A stretch of 64,000 nt of DNA, from NCBI RefSeq assembly GCF_011759705.1, contig NZ_JAAOZF010000001.1, forward strand, positions 1,733,152 through 1,797,151, in the 5' to 3' direction. Under the pieces are notes generated by a model. That model was not told where the DNA came from, searched no databases, and saw only the letters and a program-made list of their open reading frames with translations. This document shows, piece after piece, positions 25,309 through 32,756 of this stretch. Within the stretch, counting starts at the first letter, position 1. Every line of letters begins with the position of its first letter. The position numbers and the translations under genes were made by a program. Source of the stretch: Microbacterium ulmi. Its GTDB lineage: Bacteria; Actinomycetota; Actinomycetes; Actinomycetales; Microbacteriaceae.

Positions 25309-26499
25309 TCACGTCCGCTTCTGGTCCGGGTCGGAACCCGCGGAGATCGCGACGGCCGCCGCGAGGAACCCGGCGGTCAGCCAGAAGACGGAGGCGACGG
25401 CGCCGCCGCCCGAGGTCGCGCCGATGACGAGCGGGATCGTGACCTGAGCCAGGCGGTTCGAGCCCATCCGCAGTCCCATCGCGGCGCCAACCTGCCGTGG
25501 TCGCACGAGCGCGACGATCCACGACATGGTCAGCGGCTGAGGAAGTCCGAGAGTGAGCCCGAGCGCGGCCATGGCGAAGAACGCGCCGACGGTGTCGGCG
25601 AAGGGAAGGAGGATCATCGCGACGGCCCCCGCCGAGAGCGCCAGCACGAGCAGCAGCTTGCGTCCCAGGCGGACCACGCTCCAGCCGAGGCCGACGCGGC
25701 TCGCGACCGAGACCGCGGCGCGCACCGCGAACAGCCACCCGACGATGCCGATTCCGATGCCGTTGGCTTGGGCCCAAGCGGGCACGAAGGCATAGGTGAT
25801 GTCCATCGTGACGAGGACCGCGGCGCTCACGACCAGTGCGCGCCACACCCCCGGCTTGCGCGCGAGCGAGAATCCCTGCATCAGCGACTCCGCTCTCTCG
25901 CTCGACGGTCGGGATGACTCGCCGCGGGGAAGGCGCAGGTGCCACGACGGGATGATCGCCCCGATCACCCACACCAGCGTCGCGAGCAGACCGACCGCGT
26001 TCTGATCCGCGACGGAGACACCGAGGGTCGCTGCCAGGACCGCGACCCCGGCGATCAGAGGAGGTCCGACGAGCTGCCCGGCAGACGCGGCCGTCGCGAG
26101 GATGCCGAAGTCGTTGTCGGAGCGCCCCGGGGGTGTGCGCTGTGCGACGAGAGTCTGCTGGGCGATGGATGCCGCGATGTGCCCGAGCCCGGCAAGGACG
26201 GACGCGATCGCGAGCACGAGGCGCGTCGGAGCGCCGACCGCGAGAACGATGCCCGTCGCGAACACGGAGCTGCCGATCGCGGTCACGGCGTTCGCGCTGA
26301 AACGAGACAGCAGGTGGCCGATCGGTACGGCCGCGAGAAGGCCGGGGAGGGCGAACGTCGTCGCCATGAGGCCGAGGAAGAGCGCGTCGTTGCCGAACTC
26401 GAGGGCCTTGTAGCCGAACATCACCCGGACGCCGGCATACCCCCCTTGCAGAGCGAAGGCCTGGATCGAGATGGCCATTCGCCAGGGCCGGGGAGTCAT
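25309..26499 (-). CDS. MFS transporter
   Basis: This 396-residue protein has about 12 hydrophobic helices, from MAISIQAFALQGGYAGVRVM to FWLTAGFLAAAVAISAG, with the cytoplasmic central loop LRLPRGESSRPSSERAES. It is a major facilitator. Its ATG overlaps the stop of the upstream hotdog gene by 4 bp, making it the last gene of a seven-gene operon headed by a LacI regulator. It probably moves the substrate or an intermediate of that pathway. The substrate and direction cannot be read. Confidence 0.88.
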   Translation of the reverse strand: MTPRPWRMAISIQAFALQGGYAGVRVMFGYKALEFGNDALFLGLMATTFALPGLLAAVPIGHLLSRFSANAVTAIGSSVFATGIVLAVGAPTRLVLAIASVLAGLGHIAASIAQQTLVAQRTPPGRSDNDFGILATAASAGQLVGPPLIAGVAVLAATLGVSVADQNAVGLLATLVWVIGAIIPSWHLRLPRGESSRPSSERAESLMQGFSLARKPGVWRALVVSAAVLVTMDITYAFVPAWAQANGIGIGIVGWLFAVRAAVSVASRVGLGWSVVRLGRKLLLVLALSAGAVAMILLPFADTVGAFFAMAALGLTLGLPQPLTMSWIVALVRPRQVGAAMGLRMGSNRLAQVTIPLVIGATSGGGAVASVFWLTAGFLAAAVAISAGSDPDQKRT

Positions 26500-26930
26500 G
26501 ACAGGTCGTCACGCGCTCCGGCGAACACGACGACGGCGGTCCCACGCACTGTCGGCTCGCCGGCAGCGTTCTCGGTCGTGAGGGCGATCTCCACTTCTGC
26601 GCTGTCTCCATCCATGACGACGGATGTGACCTCGGCGCGACACAGCAGCGGTTGATCGGGGTAGTCGGGGCGCAGATACCGCACCGAGAAGCGCCGGATG
26701 ACTCCGTCAGGGGCAGCCCACTCCGACACCAGGCTTCCGAGATAGCCGGCCTTCAGCATGCCGTGAACGAGCACTGCGTCGAAACCTCGTGACTTCGCAT
26801 AGCTCTCGTCGTAGTGGAGCGGAGCGAAGTCTTGAGATGCGGACGCGTAGCGCACGAGGTCTTCTCGCGACGGCGTCACGGCTGCCGGTTCGATCCGATC
26901 CCCGACGCGGACGACCCTGGCGGCTGTCAT
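26496..26930 (-). CDS. MaoC-like (hotdog) hydratase subunit
   Basis: This 144-residue protein is a single hotdog domain with the R-hydratase catalytic motif: Asp and His in YASASQDFAPLHYDESYAKS, then GFDAVLVHGML. Proteins of this size pair with a non-catalytic hotdog partner to form a heterodimeric enoyl-CoA hydratase able to take bulky substrates. The partner is the next gene upstream (4-bp overlap). In context it hydrates an enoyl-CoA intermediate. Confidence 0.85.
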   Translation of the reverse strand: MTAARVVRVGDRIEPAAVTPSREDLVRYASASQDFAPLHYDESYAKSRGFDAVLVHGMLKAGYLGSLVSEWAAPDGVIRRFSVRYLRPDYPDQPLLCRAEVTSVVMDGDSAEVEIALTTENAAGEPTVRGTAVVVFAGARDDLS

Positions 26931-27418
26931 GGTGCGCTCCCAGGGATCCGGAAGGTCAGCACGTGACCCGCGCGGACGCGCGCCACCACGGCTGTGCCGT
27001 CATAGATCGTGGTCTCTCGCACCCGAAAGAGCAGGATCCCCGAGCTTCCCCGCTTCTCGTAGATGTCGGACGGACGATACTCGACCCGGACCGGCACTCC
27101 GATGGGCACCGGCCGAAGCAGCTCGACCTCGGTGAACGCGTTTCCGCCTCCGACGGCTGGGGAGGAGATCATCGCGAGGACGCCATCGTCGGGGAGATCC
27201 TTCCGTTCGAACGGATCCATCGTGCCCGCCAGTATCGGCGGCTGCAGCAGTTCGGGCCCGTGAGCGGCTTCGATGTTCGGCCGCACTGCGACGGCCGTCC
27301 GAAGCCGCCGCAGCTCCTGTTCCGTGATCGTGTACGTAAACGAGTGCCGGTTCTGTTCGGAGAGGTACTGCGCGCGTATCCGGGGCGTCAGGATGCCGAG
27401 TCCGACGCTCTCATTCAC
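26927..27418 (-). CDS. FAS1-like / MaoC N-terminal-type hotdog partner subunit
   Basis: This 163-residue protein is of the MaoC N-terminal (FAS1-like dehydratase) type, with GPELLQPPILAGTMDPFERK and a long beta strand FTEVELLRPVPIGVPVRVEY. The Asp-His catalytic pair is absent, as expected for the substrate-binding partner of a heterodimeric hydratase. It overlaps both neighbouring hotdog genes by 4 bp and is the first of two such catalytic/non-catalytic pairs. Confidence 0.78.
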   Translation of the reverse strand: MNESVGLGILTPRIRAQYLSEQNRHSFTYTITEQELRRLRTAVAVRPNIEAAHGPELLQPPILAGTMDPFERKDLPDDGVLAMISSPAVGGGNAFTEVELLRPVPIGVPVRVEYRPSDIYEKRGSSGILLFRVRETTIYDGTAVVARVRAGHVLTFRIPGSAP

Positions 27419-27837
27419 GGTGTCCCTCCCGCCACGCGCCGGAGGGTGCCGGTTCCGCTCACGGTCACGAGGCCGTCACTGTTCGCGACATCGAACCGCA
27501 CCTCCACGGTGCCGGCCTCCGGGTCGGCGGCATCGATCGTCGCAGTGAGCCGGAGCGTGTCGCCGACGTAGTCGGGCGCGCGATACCGGCAGGCCAGACG
27601 CACCAGCTTCCACTGCGCTCCCGATGCCATCGCCAGCTGCGCGGCGACCCATGCACCCTTGAGCGGGCCATGCACGACGGGAGCGGAGAATCCCCGAGCC
27701 CGCGCCGCGGCGCCGTCGTAATGGAAGTCGACCTCGTCCCGCGTGGCCGTGCCCCAGCCGACGAGCCAGTCGACGGTCGTGGCATCCGTCGTGACGATCG
27801 CGATCTGCGCGCCGACAGTGGCCTCGGCGCGGTTCAT
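27415..27837 (-). CDS. MaoC-like (hotdog) hydratase subunit, second pair
   Basis: This 140-residue protein starts at ATG 27837, which overlaps the upstream stop by 4 bp. The catalytic motif is TRDEVDFHYDGAAARARGF, keeping the Asp-x4-His spacing but replacing the usual Asn-Pro between them, then PVVHGPLKGAW. It is paralogous to the downstream 144-residue subunit. Two different pairs suggest two successive hydration steps or two substrates. Confidence 0.82.
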   Translation of the reverse strand: MNRAEATVGAQIAIVTTDATTVDWLVGWGTATRDEVDFHYDGAAARARGFSAPVVHGPLKGAWVAAQLAMASGAQWKLVRLACRYRAPDYVGDTLRLTATIDAADPEAGTVEVRFDVANSDGLVTVSGTGTLRRVAGGTP

Positions 27838-28304
27838 TCGGAGCCCCGATAGCTGATGCTGGTTCCCCGGGCCACGCCGATCCGCACGCCCTCCGGTGCC
27901 GTCGCCGTGATCTCGAACACCGTGAACAGCATCGGTCCTGTTCGAGCGGAGCCGGGCTTCGCGCTGACTCCGGCGACGAGTCCGTCGAGGCGGACGACCG
28001 TGCCGAGCCGCGGGGAGGTGAACATCTCCCACTCGGTGCCGCCATCGATCGTGCTGTCGAACGGGCGCGGCCGGGGCAGACCCATGCGAGCGGCGATGAT
28101 GATCGGGTCGGGGAAGAGGAAGCTGAGCGGCACATCGTCGTCGCTGAGGGAGGCGGGAGTGCGGGTCTGGGGGTCGACGGCGCGCATGAACTCGAGGACT
28201 CGAGCGCTCGTCACGTCGACGAACTCCGGTCGACCCGTCGTGCCGACCAGACCGCCGAACTGCTGCAGCAGATTGGCGGTCGTGATGGATGAGGCGCTCG
28301 TCAT
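27834..28304 (-). CDS. FAS1-like hotdog partner subunit, second pair
   Basis: This 156-residue protein lacks the hydratase Asp-His motif. Recognisable elements are PLSFLFPDPIIIAARMGLP and the beta hairpin GGTEWEMFTSPRLGTVVRL, typical of the MaoC-family dehydratase N-terminal domain. It sits 9 bp after the DHDPS-like gene and overlaps the next gene by 4 bp. It probably forms a heterodimer with the 140-residue MaoC protein. Confidence 0.75.
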   Translation of the reverse strand: MTSASSITTANLLQQFGGLVGTTGRPEFVDVTSARVLEFMRAVDPQTRTPASLSDDDVPLSFLFPDPIIIAARMGLPRPRPFDSTIDGGTEWEMFTSPRLGTVVRLDGLVAGVSAKPGSARTGPMLFTVFEITATAPEGVRIGVARGTSISYRGSE

Positions 28305-28313
28305 TGGGCGTCT

Positions 28314-29270
28314 CTACGCTCGCGATGACGACTTCGGCGCGGCGACGGCGATGTTCGACGCGGCCAGCGCGGCCCGCACCTCCTGGAAGTCCTCCTCCGT
28401 GATCGGGTCGATCGGCGGACGCACGAGATAGTTGTCGAGAGCGCCGACGGCGTAGAGCGCGGCCTTCAGCAGGCCGTGCGCGTGACCGCCCACCACTCCG
28501 CTGCCGTAGATCGCGGTGATGATGGGCTCGATGGAGGCCTCGATCTCTCGCGCGGTCGCCAGGTCGCCGCGCTCCACCGCGTCGTACATGGCGGCGACCT
28601 CGTCGGGCAGGAGAGACCCGACGGCGACGAGAGCGCCGTCGACGCCTTGGATCATGGTGCCCAGGAGCGCCTCGTCATGGCACGTGAGGATCGTGGTGGT
28701 CGGCTCCGCCGCACGCACTGCACGGATGTTGGCAGAGTATGCAGCCAGGTCGCGTGTTCCGGCCTTGATCGCCACAACGCGGGGGATCCGAGCGAAGCTG
28801 GCCAGCTCGTTGGCGCCGTACTGGGCTCGCGTGTCGTGCGGGTACTCGTGGATGATCAGGTCGAGGTCGACGCCGTCGGCGATGCTCGACACGTAGCGGA
28901 TCGACTCGGCGTCCGTCTTGCCGAACCTCAGCCAGTGGTGTGGAGGCATCACCAGCAGTCCGTCCACGCCAGTGGCCTCCAGCTGGCGAGCGACTTCGAG
29001 AGCGGGGGCGACACCTTCTGCGAACAGGGCGGCGACGACGGGGACTCGCCCGGCGACATGATCGACGCAGGTTCGAGCGAGCTCCACGATCTCACCGGCG
29101 GTGAGGTTCGTGACCTCCCCGGCGTGTGCACCGCAGACGACGCCGGCGACGGAGTCATGGGTGAGCAGCCAGTCGAGGTACCGCTCTAGTGCGGCTACGT
29201 CGAGCTCGAGCCCCGCCGTGAAGGGAGTCGGAATGGCTGCGTAGACTCCACGCCAATACACTTTTGCCAC
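28314..29270 (-). CDS. Dihydrodipicolinate synthase/N-acetylneuraminate lyase family aldolase
   Basis: The protein is 318 residues from GTG 29270, with AAAGG eight bases upstream. It is a TIM-barrel class I aldolase: VYAAIPTPF near the N-terminus, the substrate-binding GVVCGAHAGEVTNL in place of the usual G-T-T-G-E, Tyr in IIHEYPHDTRAQYG and Schiff-base Lys in RVVAIKAGT. The altered GTTGE motif argues against true DapA. Set between a LacI regulator and hydratases, it likely cleaves or joins a pyruvate-containing intermediate. Confidence 0.85.
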   Translation of the reverse strand: MAKVYWRGVYAAIPTPFTAGLELDVAALERYLDWLLTHDSVAGVVCGAHAGEVTNLTAGEIVELARTCVDHVAGRVPVVAALFAEGVAPALEVARQLEATGVDGLLVMPPHHWLRFGKTDAESIRYVSSIADGVDLDLIIHEYPHDTRAQYGANELASFARIPRVVAIKAGTRDLAAYSANIRAVRAAEPTTTILTCHDEALLGTMIQGVDGALVAVGSLLPDEVAAMYDAVERGDLATAREIEASIEPIITAIYGSGVVGGHAHGLLKAALYAVGALDNYLVRPPIDPITEEDFQEVRAALAASNIAVAAPKSSSRA

Positions 29271-29319
29271 TTCATGCCTTTCTGGTTGACCGAGACGTCC
29301 GCGCGAACCCGGACGCACG

Positions 29320-30381
29320 CTAAGGGGCCGCGGGCGCAACGGCGAGCGTGCCGCCGTCGACGAACGCGGGAACGAAGTGCGGCGCCTCGAACGGCAGCTC
29401 GGGATCGGACTCCGAGAGCACATACGACACCGCAGCTCTGCCTGCCTCCGCGAGCTTGACGTCGACGGTGGTGAGGGCGGGCGAGTTGAGGGACGCGTAC
29501 AGCGTGTTTCCGATACCGACCACCGACACCTCGCGAGGCACGTCCCGACCGAGCTGGACCAGACGCTTTGCGACGCCCAGTGCAAGCGGGTCGCTCGTGC
29601 CGACGATGGCGGTGGTGCGTGGCTCCTGCTGAAGCACGGCCTCGGCGCCGAGCTTGCCCGCTTCGACGGAGGACTCGGTGTCGACGATCACCGGTGCCAC
29701 CCCCGCACGGGCCAGCGCGCCGGCGAGGCCGGCAACTCTCTCGCGATATGTCAGGTTCCGTGCCTCGCCGCCGACGACGCCGATTCGGCGGTGACCCAGC
29801 GCGAGGAGCCGCTCGGCGATGAGGACACCCACCGCCGCGTTGTCGACGGAGATCGTGGGGATCGCGGACTCGCGAGGGGCGAGGGCGACGACGGCTGTGC
29901 CGCTTCGCTGGATCTGGTCGATCAGCCGACCGAATGTGACCAGGTGCGCGCGGTCTCCCGAAGAGCCGGATGCCAGGATCAGCCCGCTCACGCGATGCTC
30001 CCAGAGGCTCCGCGCGAGCTGGATCTCGAGGTCCTGATCGCGCTGCATGTTGCTCACGATGGCGACCATCGATCGTGCGTTGGCCTCCATCGTGACCGCC
30101 TCTGCGATCTCGCCGAAGTAGGGGTTGAGCATGTCGCCCACGATCAGCCCGACGCTCATGAGGCGTCCGCGGCGAAGCCCTTGCGCCATCGCGTTGGGGG
30201 CGTAGCCGATGGTCCGCGCGGCGCGCTCGACGCGCTCGACCAACTCGGGGCTCACCCGGATCGCATCCTTGCGAACGACCCTCGCGGCTGTGCTCACGGA
30301 GACACCCGCCAGTCGTGCTACATCGCTCACCGACGGCGGTCGCGAGTCTTGTGCTCCCTTGCCCAACTCGACCACTTTCAC
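29320..30381 (-). CDS. LacI-family transcriptional regulator
   Basis: This 353-residue protein starts at GTG 30381. The N-terminal LacI helix-turn-helix PSVSDVARLAGVSVSTAARV and hinge helix IGYAPNAMAQGLRRGR are complete. The periplasmic-binding-like effector domain runs from VGLIVGDMLNPYFGEIAEAV to the C-terminus. It is the first gene of a seven-gene minus operon and faces the ABC-transporter operon. Matching palindromes lie over both promoters (see regulatory entries), so it likely represses both directions until a pathway ligand binds. Confidence 0.93.
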   Translation of the reverse strand: MKVVELGKGAQDSRPPSVSDVARLAGVSVSTAARVVRKDAIRVSPELVERVERAARTIGYAPNAMAQGLRRGRLMSVGLIVGDMLNPYFGEIAEAVTMEANARSMVAIVSNMQRDQDLEIQLARSLWEHRVSGLILASGSSGDRAHLVTFGRLIDQIQRSGTAVVALAPRESAIPTISVDNAAVGVLIAERLLALGHRRIGVVGGEARNLTYRERVAGLAGALARAGVAPVIVDTESSVEAGKLGAEAVLQQEPRTTAIVGTSDPLALGVAKRLVQLGRDVPREVSVVGIGNTLYASLNSPALTTVDVKLAEAGRAAVSYVLSESDPELPFEAPHFVPAFVDGGTLAVAPAAP

Positions 30382-30420
30382 TCATGCCGAGCCGCGCGGC
30401 GCAAGGCCGGCGGCAGATGC

Positions 30421-30456
30421 TGAGAACGATATCACATGCAGGACTGGCCACGTCAA
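30421..30456 (-). promoter_or_regulatory. Promoter and LacI-type operator of the lacI-aldolase-hotdog operon
   Basis: On the minus strand, -35 TTGACG (30456-30451) is followed by 16 bp and -10 TGATAT (30434-30429). The -10 lies within TGATATCGTTCTCA (30434-30421), a 14-bp near-palindrome of form TGA-n-A-n-CG-n-T-n-TCA with the central CG typical of LacI-family operators. It lies 40 bp before the regulator start, so autorepression is likely. Confidence 0.75.
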
Positions 30457-30652
30457 GGAGTCGAAACCAGCTTCATCGCTCCGTCCTTCCACAATGTCGA
30501 TGGCATGCCAGTGATGCGATCGAAGGCATAGAAGTCCTGATAGAAGCCGAAACCCTCGTAGCTGAAGCGTGACGTCCTATCTTCTTGTCGCTCACGGCAA
30601 CAGCCCGTCGCACTCGAACACCACCTCTGCGCGCCGTGACGAATTCGAAAGC

Positions 30653-30680
30653 TTGACATCGTTCTCAGAGTGAGTAATGC
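30653..30680 (+). promoter_or_regulatory. Promoter and LacI-type operator of the ABC-transporter operon
   Basis: -35 TTGACA (30653-30658), 16-bp spacer, weak -10 TAATGC (30675-30680). The operator TGACATCGTTCTCA at 30654-30667 overlaps the -35 and differs at one position from the site at 30421-30434. The same regulator therefore probably controls both divergent operons. The rest of the 370-bp intergenic region holds no gene I can support. Confidence 0.72.
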
Positions 30681-30751
30681 TTGCTCCGCGTCGCCAGGAC
30701 GCAGACGCGACACCAATGACGGATCGCGTTGGCCACCAATGGAGGTACCGG

Positions 30752-31768
30752 ATGTCGCCAGCCGCGACTGCTCACTCGGCCGGATCGCCGCTTCTGGAGA
30801 TCACGGACCTGCGAGTGAGCTTCCGGACGTCGGCCGGCCGCGTCAACGCGGTCAACGGACTGAACCTGACCGTCCGCAGGCGTGAGCGGGTCGGCATCGT
30901 CGGGGAGTCGGGATCGGGCAAGTCGGTCACGGTGCAAGCGCTGCTGGGGCTGCTCGACGAGAACGCCGTGGTCACGGGCAAGGCGGAGTTCGACGGCCTC
31001 GATCTCCTGCGGGCCACTCCGAAGCAGATGCGCGAGATCCGGGGAAAGGGGATCGGCTACATCTTCCAGGATCCGCTGTCCGCGCTCGACCCCGTCCGCA
31101 CGATCGGCGAGCAGGTGACCGAAGCGCTGCGAATCCGTGGCGTGGGCAGCCGCGAAGCATCCCGTCGTTCGATCGACATGCTCGGACGGGTCGGGCTGAA
31201 AGAGCCCGCGCGGCGGATGGAGGACTACCCTCATGAGCTGTCCGGCGGGATGCGCCAGCGGGTCATGATCGCGATGGCGCTTGTCGCCGAACCTCAGCTC
31301 GTGATCGCGGACGAGCCCACGACGGCACTCGACGTGCGCATCCAGGCGAAGGTCCTCGACCTCCTGTGGGAGCTCGCGGAGGAGCGGGAGCTCGCCGTGA
31401 TCTTCGTGACGCACGACCTCGGCGTGCTTGCGGGGTTCGCGGAGGGCGTGACGGTCATGTACTCGGGTCGGGTCATGGAGCAGTGCTCCGTCGACGACAT
31501 GTTCGCCCACTCCGTGCACCCCTACACGCTCGGGCTCCTCGATTCGGTGCCCCGGATCACCGGCCCGGTCCCCGATCGGCTCATCACGATCGGCGGGCGC
31601 CCCCCCGCGCCGCAGGAACGGATCGCCGGCTGCCCGTTCCACCCCCGCTGTCGGTTCCGGATCGACGAGTGCGCCACCGTACTGCCCGAGGCGACCATCG
31701 TCGGCACTCATGTCTCGGCCTGCCATCGTGCGGGCTGGCTCAACGAGCGGACGGGGAGCCTGGCATGA
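30752..31768 (+). CDS. Opp/Dpp-type ABC transporter ATPase (DppD/OppD-like)
   Basis: The protein is 338 residues from ATG 30752, with GGAGGT six bases upstream; longer in-frame starts precede that ribosome site and were rejected. Walker A is GESGSGKS, the Q-loop YIFQDPLSALDP, the signature LSGGMRQR, and Walker B LVIADEPTTALD. The C-terminal Cys-rich oligopeptide-transporter motif GCPFHPRCRFRIDEC, which can bind an iron-sulfur cluster in relatives, is present. It pairs with the next ATPase, the lipoprotein and two permeases of this operon. Confidence 0.95.
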   Translation: MSPAATAHSAGSPLLEITDLRVSFRTSAGRVNAVNGLNLTVRRRERVGIVGESGSGKSVTVQALLGLLDENAVVTGKAEFDGLDLLRATPKQMREIRGKGIGYIFQDPLSALDPVRTIGEQVTEALRIRGVGSREASRRSIDMLGRVGLKEPARRMEDYPHELSGGMRQRVMIAMALVAEPQLVIADEPTTALDVRIQAKVLDLLWELAEERELAVIFVTHDLGVLAGFAEGVTVMYSGRVMEQCSVDDMFAHSVHPYTLGLLDSVPRITGPVPDRLITIGGRPPAPQERIAGCPFHPRCRFRIDECATVLPEATIVGTHVSACHRAGWLNERTGSLA

Positions 31769-32754
31769 CCGAACCGCTCCTCCGCGTCCGCTCCCTGACG
31801 AAGGTCTTTCGCACAGGGACTCGCGCATCGCATCGCGCCGTCGATGACGTCTCCTTCGACCTCTACACAGGCGAGACGCTGGGGCTGGTCGGAGAGTCGG
31901 GCTCAGGAAAGTCCACGACCGCTCGTTGCATCATGCGACTCATCAAGCCGACGAGCGGTGAAGTGACGCTGGACGGCGTCGACGTTCTCGGAGCGAGCCG
32001 CCGGGAGCTTCGTGACGTCCGGCGCGGAGTGCAGATGGTCTTCCAGGACCCTTACTCGTCGCTGGATCCTCGCATGAAGGTCCGCGACATCGTCGCCGAG
32101 GGGATGCGGATCAACCGGATCGCGGCGTCCGCGGCCGAGGAGCGAGCTCGCGTGGCCGAGCTGCTCGAACTCGTCGGTCTGCGACCGGACCACCTGGACC
32201 GCCGGCCTGCGAGCTTCTCGGGCGGGGAACGACAGCGGATCGGGATTGCTCGGGCCCTCGCCGTCAACCCGCGCCTGCTGATCTGCGACGAGCCGATCGC
32301 CTCGCTGGACGTGTCGATCCAGGCGCAGGTGCTGAACCTCTTCACCGATCTCCGGCGCGAGCTCGGTCTGTCGATCCTGTTCATCGCGCACGACCTCGCG
32401 ACCGTCCGGTTCCTCTGCGATCGGATCGCGGTCATGGAGAACGGACGGCTCGTCGAGATCGGCGATCGCTCCGAGATCTACGGCGACCCGCAGCATCCGT
32501 ACACGCGCGCTCTCATCGACGCCGCCCCCGAGCCGAGTCCCGAGCACGAGCGAGCCAAGCGGGAAGACAGACTGCGCCGGCGGCGCAACGGCGACGAGGC
32601 GGCCGCCGAGGCCTCGGGACCTGCAGAGGTGGCGGCGCCGGCGAGCGAGATGGACCAACCCGGCGCGCACAGCACTGCGCACACGACGACGACGCAGCAA
32701 AGCAGCAGGCCACCGGCAGTCACATGGCTCCGGTCGATCAAGGAAAGGCAGTGA
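31765..32754 (+). CDS. Opp/Dpp-type ABC transporter ATPase (DppF/OppF-like)
   Basis: This 329-residue protein overlaps the previous gene by 4 bp. Walker A is GESGSGKSTTARC, the Q-loop MVFQDPYSSLDPRM, the signature FSGGERQR, and Walker B LLICDEPIASLD. The last 65 residues form an Arg/Ala/Thr-rich, low-complexity tail (ERAKREDRLRRRRNGDE onward) that replaces the usual Cys motif and is longer than typical. The function is ATP hydrolysis for import with its partner ATPase. Confidence 0.94.
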   Translation: MTEPLLRVRSLTKVFRTGTRASHRAVDDVSFDLYTGETLGLVGESGSGKSTTARCIMRLIKPTSGEVTLDGVDVLGASRRELRDVRRGVQMVFQDPYSSLDPRMKVRDIVAEGMRINRIAASAAEERARVAELLELVGLRPDHLDRRPASFSGGERQRIGIARALAVNPRLLICDEPIASLDVSIQAQVLNLFTDLRRELGLSILFIAHDLATVRFLCDRIAVMENGRLVEIGDRSEIYGDPQHPYTRALIDAAPEPSPEHERAKREDRLRRRRNGDEAAAEASGPAEVAAPASEMDQPGAHSTAHTTTTQQSSRPPAVTWLRSIKERQ

Positions 32755-32756
32755 CG

